Source of the DNA: Nitrososphaerota archaeon
Lineage (GTDB): Archaea > Thermoproteota > Nitrososphaeria > Nitrososphaerales > UBA183
Assembly (NCBI GenBank): GCA_029785625.1
Contig: JAFLZI010000025.1
Coordinates: 1-7,000 of the forward strand
DNA length: 7,000 nt
Direction: 5' to 3'
Shown one piece after another: positions 1-5,634 of the stretch. Position 1 is the stretch's first letter. The number at the start of each line of letters is the position of its first letter. Made by a program: the position numbers and the translations under genes. A model generated the notes under the pieces. It was not told the origin of the DNA and searched no databases. It was given only the letters and a program-made list of their open reading frames with translations.

Positions 1-2
1 GG

Positions 3-1517
3 GCCGAGTCCATTTGTGATCTGTTGGTGGAGCTCGCCCAGCGGGCGGCCCATGCTCTCGGAGAGGGACGCTGGACGGACGAAGGACTGGAGGGGTTTGG
101 CGGACTCGCAGTGACCGCGGCGGTGCTGGTGCGCGAACCGGGCACAGCTCGGAGGCTCCTCAGCGTCCTCCACCCGTTCTATCCCAGCATTCCCGACCCG
201 AGAGGACGGAATCGAGAGATGGACAAGCTGGACAGGGCGCTCTGGCATCTGGTCCGGCAGGAGGGCCTCGACTTCGAGGACCTCGTTCCTTTCGTCGACG
301 GTGTGGTCTCCGTTGCAAGATGGGCTGGGCACAGCAGGGGTGTTCTGAACGGGGACGGCTGGATCCTTCGCGTCGTCGCAGACCTTACGACGTTCAAGAA
401 GATGAGCGGGGACCGGTTCGCAGGCGTACTGGAGTCGTGCGCCGTCGCGATGGTAGGAGAGCCCCGCTCCCTCCAGCTCGCTTACAACACGTCGTGCTGC
501 TTGTCCGCGCTCGCGAGGATGTCCGACTACCCTTTGGCGGCCTATCCTCCCCAGATGATCCGATACATCCTCTGGAGCTGGTTGACCGTGATGGAGGCCA
601 CCAAGGAGGCGCCTCACCCGCGCTTAACACGGGCATACGCCTCGGAGGTGTTCGCGGGCATCGTCCCTCGCTCGCCCGATGGGAAACGAATCAATATCCC
701 TGAGGAGTTGATTCCGTCACCGCTAGAGAAGCCTTCTGACGAGGTGCTGGACAAGCTCACGAGGCACCTCCTCGAGTGGAGATGCTCGGTGGCCAAGCTG
801 GGTGCCGAACAGGCACCGATGTCGACGAAAGATGAGGAGTCCGGCCCGCGCATGCTGCTTCCGAGCTTGTCCGAATCCCAGCGCATTGCCTCCGGCCCCC
901 TCGCTAGCGTCACCCGTGAGACGATCCAGGGCGCCCTTCTGGTCCTCTCCCTGGCCGGGAGAGCGAAGGAGGCGACTGCGCTTCTGGAGTTCGTTCTTGA
1001 GACGCGAGCCGCAGGTGAAGCGGCTTTCCATCAAGCGCGAAGCCCCCCGCGTCCACTCCCTGAGGGATGGGACCCCGACCCGGAGGCGATGGCTCCTCCG
1101 GCGTGGGACATGAGTCTGGGTGCCTTGTTTGGGGCCGTCGGGCTGGCGGACAAGCCGCGCGATGCGTTTGGCGGTAAGGTAGAGGAGGTCGAGCTTGCAA
1201 AACTCGTGCTCAAGGATCTTGATGGACCCGAAGATTCGAACTTCAGGTTCAGGGACTGGGTGCTGGCGAGGAGGGTTTGGGAGGCCGGCTTTGTCTCAGC
1301 TAATGAAATCGATATCCTTCGGTCATGTCTCTGGAATATGATTGGGCTCTCGAATCTGGAGGGGGAGGCCTCCACCGCAAGACCCCACAACGAGATCCTC
1401 CGGAGGGTGATAGCTGCCGGCGTTTGGGAGATTCTTGAGGCTCGTCGGAACAAAGACCATCAAGTTCCTTTGTCGGCGAACTCATTGACCGCGCTCCGTG
1501 ACAGTTTCGTTAGGTAG
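3..1517 (+). CDS. Hypothetical soluble helical protein, 5' end outside window
   Basis: The family is not recognised. The reading frame has no stop between the left edge and the TAG at 1515-1517. The first possible start inside the window is TTG at 24, followed by GTG at 27, but the frame stays open upstream, so the gene probably begins outside. Numbered from 24 there are 497 residues. The protein has no signal peptide or membrane segment. It is mostly predicted helix, with hydrophobic helical stretches near residues 40-50, 83-100, 130-165, 176-192 and 298-328. The last of these has the helix-turn-helix rhythm of TPR-like repeats (GALLVLSLAGRAKEATALL), which is only suggestive. A Pro-rich, low-complexity linker lies at about 338-360. 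Possible cytosolic scaffold or alpha-solenoid is inference only. It is convergent with the exported-protein gene, and a strong hairpin lies in the gap. That this is a real coding frame is well supported by its length and by codon use rich in G/C at third positions; its function is unknown. Confidence 0.8.
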   Translation, partial: AESICDLLVELAQRAAHALGEGRWTDEGLEGFGGLAVTAAVLVREPGTARRLLSVLHPFYPSIPDPRGRNREMDKLDRALWHLVRQEGLDFEDLVPFVDGVVSVARWAGHSRGVLNGDGWILRVVADLTTFKKMSGDRFAGVLESCAVAMVGEPRSLQLAYNTSCCLSALARMSDYPLAAYPPQMIRYILWSWLTVMEATKEAPHPRLTRAYASEVFAGIVPRSPDGKRINIPEELIPSPLEKPSDEVLDKLTRHLLEWRCSVAKLGAEQAPMSTKDEESGPRMLLPSLSESQRIASGPLASVTRETIQGALLVLSLAGRAKEATALLEFVLETRAAGEAAFHQARSPPRPLPEGWDPDPEAMAPPAWDMSLGALFGAVGLADKPRDAFGGKVEEVELAKLVLKDLDGPEDSNFRFRDWVLARRVWEAGFVSANEIDILRSCLWNMIGLSNLEGEASTARPHNEILRRVIAAGVWEILEARRNKDHQVPLSANSLTALRDSFVR

Positions 1518-1634
1518 TGAGGATTGACCGTGGTATCACACTCTCAACGACGCTCGCTACGAGCGGGCACCAAGGAGCCGCACCCCCCGAGGCGAGAAGC
1601 TAGCCAATCTTGCTACGCGATTGATGAATTGGTA

Positions 1635-1666
1635 CCGCCCCCCCGCCTGAGAGGGCGGGGGGGTGG
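1635..1666. terminator. Strong GC hairpin between convergent genes, possible bidirectional terminator
   Basis: Bases 1635-1647 can pair with 1654-1666 to form a 13-bp stem with one G-T pair around a 6-base loop (TGAGAG). Seven consecutive C:G pairs form the core. It lies between the plus-strand stop at 1517 and the minus-strand stop at 1716, where transcripts from both sides run out. Neither side has a T-tract, so it is not a classic intrinsic terminator, and archaeal terminators usually depend on T-rich tracts. A role in protecting RNA ends or separating convergent transcripts is inference. A smaller perfect hairpin (6-bp stem, CTA loop) lies nearer the first gene at 1551-1565. Confidence 0.4.
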
Positions 1667-1715
1667 ATGGGAGAGGGAAGGTGTTGGCTCAGCTTGGTTC
1701 GCTCCCTTTCGGCGC

Positions 1716-2378
1716 CTAGGGACACGTGGACACTGTGCTGCCAGTGCACTGCGTTACTAGAACGTTGATGCTGCCGACTGACGTGTCAGAGGCCGCCGTC
1801 AAATCGAGCGCGATCACACCGACAGCGTTCAGAGTTCCTGTCGTACCGGACCATGCAGGGGTCGTGATATAGACGACGGTTTGCTCAGCGGTGGTCGCGC
1901 CAATGTAGACGTTGAGCTCGTACACCGTGGATGCAGGGGCGTTAGATCCGCTCGGTGTGCAGGTGCTCGACACCAGCGTGCACGACCAGGTGAAGGTGAT
2001 GGTCTGGATGTTGTCTCCTGCGGTGGGGGTGACCGTCACCAGGCAAATGGCAGTACTCGTCGTTTGCGAGAGAGTTGTGCTCGCGCCTGTGGCCGGAGCG
2101 GTACAGGTGGTACCCGATGGGGGTACGGAGGACGAGGAGGCTTGAATCACCAGAGCACTCGTCGCAGATGTCCCTTGGAGTGCCGTCGTCCCACTAGCGG
2201 TGAATCCCCCCTGACCGTAGGTACCGGCGAATCCGCCAGAAGTCCAAGAGGCCAAAGCGAATCCTGCAATGAGGGCCAAAATGGCCACAGCCGTGACCAT
2301 TCGAATCGAGTGACGCTTAATCCTGCGTGTCGTCTTCGTCGCCATGGTTGTCTCGGCCCCTGCTCCCATCTGTTTCAT
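1716..2378 (-). CDS. Exported Thr/Ser-rich six-cysteine protein
   Basis: Small secreted or membrane-anchored protein of unknown function. Three starts are possible: GTG at 2381, ATG at 2378, and ATG at 2345. I chose 2378 because GGAG lies four bases upstream. Starting at 2345 would give a more usual short basic leader (209 residues) and cannot be excluded. Numbered from the GTG, a basic stretch (RRIKRH, 19-24) precedes a hydrophobic segment (28-45) ending in an AxA-type site, FALA before SW. The sequence right after it (ASWTSGGFAGTYGQGGFTAS) resembles the mature N-termini of SipW-dependent exported proteins such as TasA and camelysin; this likeness is by eye and weak. The rest is beta-prone and rich in Thr, Ser, Ala and Val. 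Six cysteines at 93, 113, 134, 141, 212 and 220 could form three disulfides outside the cell. The protein ends in Cys-Pro. There are no N-glycosylation sequons. A surface or filament protein is the best guess; a pilin is less likely, as no prepilin-peptidase site is clear. Confidence 0.8.
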   Translation of the reverse strand: MKQMGAGAETTMATKTTRRIKRHSIRMVTAVAILALIAGFALASWTSGGFAGTYGQGGFTASGTTALQGTSATSALVIQASSSSVPPSGTTCTAPATGASTTLSQTTSTAICLVTVTPTAGDNIQTITFTWSCTLVSSTCTPSGSNAPASTVYELNVYIGATTAEQTVVYITTPAWSGTTGTLNAVGVIALDLTAASDTSVGSINVLVTQCTGSTVSTCP

Positions 2379-2427
2379 CACTCTCCGGTTTGGCTTTGCC
2401 CCGCCCTCTTTCGGGGCCAGGCAGGCT

Positions 2428-2441
2428 TGCTATGTTATCGC
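2428..2441 (-). promoter_or_regulatory. Possible TATA-like promoter element
   Basis: On the minus strand this stretch reads GCGATAACATAGCA, the most A/T-rich run just upstream of the exported-protein gene in an otherwise GC-rich region. With the usual archaeal spacing of about 25 bases, transcription would start near 2408 and leave a leader of roughly 30 bases before the ATG at 2378. The match to the archaeal TATA consensus is poor and no clear BRE is seen. Confidence 0.22.
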
Positions 2442-2769
2442 AGGCTAATGAACGTCGCGTCTCGACCCGGGACCCCGCTTTCGTCGGGCGGACCAGGACC
2501 CCGGGCTCTGCAGGCGAGCCGTCTCTCCCGGGTGACACGTGTGTCGGAAGCGAATTACTGACACGAAGGGTTCGCCACCCCCTTGAGTTCCTCCTGCACG
2601 ACCTCCGGCTCGTGTCGCAGGCTTTCGGAATCGCGGAGCGGCTCCTCCACCCCGTACCCCCACTCTTCAATCCCGGGAGCTGTGCGCGTTCCTGACCCAC
2701 CCAACGGGCCCTTGCATTCTTGGGCTTGGCGCGGGATCGTCGGTATGCCCGGGCGGCCCCGTCGATGGC
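2442..2769. other. Gap without a recognisable intact gene
   Basis: Overlapping short open frames occur on both strands, as expected in GC-rich DNA, but none resembles a known protein, has a convincing ribosome-binding site or keeps a steady codon bias over its length. The least random-looking piece is a minus-strand frame over about 2558-2677, rich in Glu and Val with GC-ending codons, which may be a shred of a lost gene. No tRNA, CRISPR or long repeat is seen here. Confidence 0.5.
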
Positions 2770-3045
2770 GTGTTTGGTGAGACGGGCACGGAAGGGCCAC
2801 GACGCCGCTCGAATCGCCGAGCTTTCCTCAAATTGGTCCGAACGGAGAGCCTCTACCGCTTCCTGAAAAATCCACAGGTCTCATGGACGAACAACGGAGG
2901 GGATCGAGACACCCAATGGTCGCGTCCATTGGGCTCTGAGCGGGGGTCGCGCGGCCGGTGGGGAGCGCTGGTGCTGGACCGATTCATGACGGTGTCGAGG
3001 ACCTGCCGGAAGAGAGGCGTTTCCTTCTGGGAAGTGCTGCTGAGG
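2770..3045 (+). pseudogene. Decayed C-terminal fragment of an IS66-family transposase
   Basis: In the frame that reads from GTG at 2770, residues 27-47 (about 2848-2910) contain SLYRFLKNPQVSWTNNGGDR, which matches the IS66 pattern of a helix, FL-x-x-P-x-V, then TNN-x-x-ER. That last motif holds the third residue of the DDE catalytic triad. Residues 55-60 (GSERGS) and 70-91 (DRFMTVSRTCRKRG then VSFWEVL) match the family's following SERGS and T-C-(K/R)-x-x-G-x-(S/N)-x-(W/F/Y)-x-x-L segments. Between the TNN motif and GSERGS only about seven residues remain where intact members have roughly twice that. The catalytic Glu appears as Asp (GGDRD). No upstream catalytic domain or N-terminal zinc-binding part is visible in any plus-strand frame, and no transposase-like sequence follows position 3045. 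The open frame continues to 3618, but that is chance overlap with the next gene. The family match is by motif memory, not by search. No terminal inverted repeats were found. Confidence 0.6.
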
Positions 3046-3319
3046 AGGGTGACCCCCTTCAGCGCAGACCGTGTCTGCCGTCCAGGGCATCCGGAACCTG
3101 AGCAGTTACGGAGCATCCATGCCCGTCGACTACGGTCCGCGTTCCCCGCTGACGAGCGGAACCGACGTTCTGTGGCGTTCAGAGACCGAGAGCCACCCTC
3201 ACGCTCCACGGACCGGAATGACCATACCTGGAAGGGAAACCTTCGGCCCCGGGGGGACCCGTGGGTGACATTCCTGCGGAAGAACCAAGTCAGGGTACAT
3301 CCCTCCACGTCACAACGCG
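3046..3319. other. Non-coding gap upstream of the membrane-protein gene
   Basis: No convincing gene on either strand. Frames crossing this stretch are rich in Arg, Ser and Pro, typical of spurious translation of GC-rich DNA. It should hold the promoter of the gene starting at 3320, but no clear TATA box stands out; the sequence about 25-30 bases before the ATG (GGTACATCC region) is a poor candidate. Confidence 0.4.
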
Positions 3320-5233
3320 ATGAGTGCCCCTGTCGAGACCCTCTCCCGCGAACAGATCCAGAAGGAAATTGCTGCGATCCAGAAGCGATCCATCTGGGTA
3401 ATGTTGGTCAGCTTCGCGGGTCTTCTCTATTTCACGGCCATCAGCCCATTCATTCCCTCGGGCCCGCTCCTGATCCACGCACTCGGTTTCTCGCTCTCGG
3501 ATCTTCCGAGCATTCCCTGGATTGGCGCAATCATCTACCTAACCTACGGCACCATCAAGAGTGGCAAGAGGCAGAAAGCCCTCCAGGCCCAGTTGACCAA
3601 GCTCGCTATCGAGGATAGCGCGAAGGCGTCGGGAACCACCCTCGTGGGATCGCCCGTGGTCTCGGGGCCCTCGGATCGGCCCACCATGTCGGCCGTTTCG
3701 CAGCCCCCCCCAAGCGAAGAGATCGCATGGTTCCCCAACCGCACTCGGGATCGGCAGCGTATGATGGCGAAGATGGGTGGAGCGGCGCTCGTGGTAGGCG
3801 TCGTGCTGATCGCCGTGCTGGCGGTCGCCGCCCACGCGGCCTTCTACGGAGCCTGGGGCTCGATGATCTTCGCTGTACTGTTCACGGCTGTCCTCTTTGG
3901 CCTCATCATGGCAGGAGTGGGACTATCCTCACTCAGGACCGAGCCCCTCCGCGTCGGGAGCTCCCCGAAGGGTGCCCACCGGGAACTCCCACCTGCGGTG
4001 AAAGACACCGGCTTGCAGTTCATCCCTTGGAGCTTTGTGGCCTCCGCGCAGAACTTTGGCACGGAGAGTTCGCACGGGGTCGCTCTCAAGACCGTCGACG
4101 GCAAGTTGACCTACCTCGAGACGAGTGCAGAGGGGGAGGAAGCGCTGCTTGCCTCCTTCGAACGGTGGAAGACACCCGGCGCCTACCCTCCGAGGCCCGT
4201 AGGTTCTCCCGCTCCTTCCCTCGGGGCCCCCGTCCCCGGAGGGGCCCAGGAGCATGCGCTGCCGGAGCTCCCGGTGACCTCGTGGCACCCCAACGGTCTC
4301 CGACGGATTTTCATGGCCGCGGGAGTCGGGTTCCTGCTGCTTGGTATCGCTCTGACTCCCGTCTTGGGTCCCTACGCGCTCCACCCTCGGACCGCACAGG
4401 CCGGAATATTCCTCACCATACCCTACATGATCGCCCTTGTGATGATCTGGGGCGCCCGCTCCTATCCGAACGCCGTGGCCGTGGGGCCCGAGGGATTCCT
4501 CGTGCGCACCGGGAAGAAAATCTCGGGACTCAGGTTCTCCGAGACCGTAGGCATATCCGCGCCGGGATTCCCTCTGGAGTGCACACTGCGCTCAGGGCGC
4601 ACGGTCCGGTTCCAGTCCCTCGGCCCTCGGGAGAAGCGCGAGATCCAAGAGGCGTACCGTACCTTCAAGGAGCAGCCTCTCGGAGCCGTCCAAGCCCGCC
4701 CTTCCGGTCCGGCCGCGCTAACGTGGATGGCCAACCCCGCGAGATGGTCCGCCGCGGCGCGCTTCATCGTCCCCCTCGCGATCCCAGTGGTGGTCGCTGC
4801 AATCATCGTCCCCCTCTTCCTCTCAGCCCCCACGACCTACTTCGGCTATGTGGTCGCTTTACCGCTCGCGATGCTGCCGTCGCCCTTGGCCCTGTTTACC
4901 ATCCGCGCCTATCGGCGTGCGCCGAGCGCGGTGGGAATCTCTGAAAGCGAGCTCGTGGTCCGGTATCCTCACCACCTCTATCCTGCGGTGGCGCTGGAGC
5001 GCGTGCGCTGGACGGACCTGGAGCAAGTGGCCGGCCCCGGCGGTCGGGCGTTCAAGGGCACGCTCGGCGAGCCCGGCTATGAGATGCTGTCCGAGGAGAG
5101 GTACCTCACGTTCAGGACGAAGTCGGGTGTCACCTACACGCTCGGCCCGGTCTCGCCTGAGATCGAGCTCGCCGTCGTTCGGCGGTGCCCGCCGGAGCTG
5201 ACCCAGAAAGACATCAACGTGGCCGAGATGTGA
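3320..5233 (+). CDS. Multi-pass membrane protein with repeated PH-like domains
   Basis: Membrane protein of 637 residues, function unknown. The ATG at 3320 is the only possible start after the in-frame stop at 3266-3268. No Shine-Dalgarno is seen, which is compatible with a leaderless message. About eight membrane segments come in pairs: 24-44 and 62-79, 152-176 and 178-201, 328-350 and 360-378, 480-502 and 505-527. Each of the last three pairs is followed by a soluble beta-rich domain: about 207-285, 384-450 and 535-622. These share a layout: a strand such as AVAVGPEGFLVR or AVGISESELVVR, then a central I/V-x-W/F segment (LQFIPWSFV, LRFSETVGI, VRWTDLEQV), then a strand pair with G (KTVDGKLTYL, LRSGRTVRF, TKSGVTYTLG), then an acidic helix. 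This is the pattern of bacterial/archaeal PH-like domains of the bPH_2/YcxB type, which lie on the cytosolic face. Charged helices sit at 9-23 and 80-101, with Pro/Ser-rich linkers at 105-135 and 288-318. Internal duplication is inferred. It converges on the tRNA and on another PH-domain membrane gene. Confidence 0.85.
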   Translation: MSAPVETLSREQIQKEIAAIQKRSIWVMLVSFAGLLYFTAISPFIPSGPLLIHALGFSLSDLPSIPWIGAIIYLTYGTIKSGKRQKALQAQLTKLAIEDSAKASGTTLVGSPVVSGPSDRPTMSAVSQPPPSEEIAWFPNRTRDRQRMMAKMGGAALVVGVVLIAVLAVAAHAAFYGAWGSMIFAVLFTAVLFGLIMAGVGLSSLRTEPLRVGSSPKGAHRELPPAVKDTGLQFIPWSFVASAQNFGTESSHGVALKTVDGKLTYLETSAEGEEALLASFERWKTPGAYPPRPVGSPAPSLGAPVPGGAQEHALPELPVTSWHPNGLRRIFMAAGVGFLLLGIALTPVLGPYALHPRTAQAGIFLTIPYMIALVMIWGARSYPNAVAVGPEGFLVRTGKKISGLRFSETVGISAPGFPLECTLRSGRTVRFQSLGPREKREIQEAYRTFKEQPLGAVQARPSGPAALTWMANPARWSAAARFIVPLAIPVVVAAIIVPLFLSAPTTYFGYVVALPLAMLPSPLALFTIRAYRRAPSAVGISESELVVRYPHHLYPAVALERVRWTDLEQVAGPGGRAFKGTLGEPGYEMLSEERYLTFRTKSGVTYTLGPVSPEIELAVVRRCPPELTQKDINVAEM

Positions 5234-5334
5234 ACGCTCTGCTCTCGCGGCCAAACTACGTTTCGATGGAAGGGTCTCTGGAGAGGATCTCGACAACCCG
5301 CATCGGATGCCCCTCCGCCAGGCCGGTAACCGCC

Positions 5335-5346
5335 ACCCTCGAGGGT
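5335..5346. other. Perfect 12-base palindrome ACCCTCGAGGGT
   Basis: Lies in the 195-base gap between the membrane-protein stop (5233) and the tRNA 3' end. It is a perfect dyad and could be a protein-binding site or chance. The rest of the gap shows no gene or T-rich terminator. Confidence 0.25.
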
Positions 5347-5428
5347 CTCCGTCCTGCTTTGCCGCGAGGGCCGCCGCATCTCACTCTTGAGGGAGGCGCC
5401 ACACGGCCCTGTTGAACCTTGGCGGGAA

Positions 5429-5513
5429 TGCAGGGGGAGGGATTCGAACCCACGAACTCCTACGAGACCAGACCCTGAATCTGGCGCCTTTGACCAAGCT
5501 AGGCGACCCCTGC
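5429..5513 (-). tRNA. tRNA-Leu (anticodon CAG)
   Basis: An 85-base type II tRNA that delivers leucine to CUG codons. The acceptor stem GCAGGGG pairs fully with CCCCTGC, and the discriminator is A, as needed for tRNA-Leu. The D-arm is GCC-TAGCTTGGTCAAA-GGC. The anticodon stem CCAGA/TCTGG is fully paired around loop TTCAGGG, with CAG at 5477-5475. The 14-base variable region contains a short CTC/GAG stem, and the T-loop is TTCGAAT. The D-arm and variable-arm sequences are typical of archaeal tRNA-Leu and unlike bacterial ones. CCA is not encoded and must be added after transcription. No intron is present between anticodon loop halves. One T-stem position is T opposite T (5452 and 5438) where Watson-Crick pairing is expected. 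A weak A-rich TATA candidate (AAAGCACATGAA) lies about 30 bases upstream, near 5539-5550. Confidence 0.95.
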
Positions 5514-5599
5514 TCGACCCTCCGAGCGACCGGCCGCCTTCATGTGCTTTGCGCTTCGCAGGAGGACCTCGCCATTCCCGCGGAGGACGTCCTGTCAGA

Positions 5600-5616
5600 G
5601 GCCCCGGAGAGGGGCC
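5600..5616. terminator. Small hairpin after the right-hand membrane gene
   Basis: GGCCCC at 5600-5605 pairs with GGGGCC at 5611-5616 around a 5-base loop, 18 bases past the stop codon of the minus-strand gene and upstream of the tRNA. On the minus strand it is preceded by a C-rich, T-containing stretch, but no T-tract follows. It may mark the transcript end; chance is also possible in DNA this GC-rich. Confidence 0.25.
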
Positions 5617-5634
5617 AGAGGGGGCTGGGGAAGA

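Noticed and set aside
1621..1650. Possible C/D box guide RNA (TTGATGA ... CTGA)
   Set aside because: The C box lacks the required purine at its first position, the D box overlaps the strong hairpin, and no second box pair is present.
1524..1760. Plus-strand 78-codon frame after the first gene
   Set aside because: It runs through the GC hairpin and into the opposite-strand exported-protein gene, and its translation is Arg/Pro/Gly-rich with no motif.
2310..2345. Twin-arginine signal in the exported protein (RRIKRH)
   Set aside because: The residues after RR do not fit the Tat consensus, and the hydrophobic segment is more like a Sec leader.
2853..3308. Minus-strand 151-codon frame over the gap
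   Set aside because: Its composition is Arg/Ser-rich, it has no motif or ribosome-binding site, and it lies opposite the transposase remnant.
2442..3319. CRISPR array, phage or defence system in the gene-poor stretch
   Set aside because: No regularly spaced repeats, no cas, nuclease, toxin or phage protein motifs are visible; the transposase remnant is the only mobile-element signal.
3046..3618. Continuation of the transposase-like frame into the membrane-protein gene
   Set aside because: Transposase likeness stops near 3045, and from 3320 on the frame is a shadow of the better-supported membrane-protein gene.
3727..4944. Long plus-strand frame of 405 codons inside the membrane-protein gene
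   Set aside because: Its translation is dominated by Arg, Gly and Pro, the typical shifted-frame shadow of a GC-rich gene. The 3320-5233 frame has clear membrane helices and domains.
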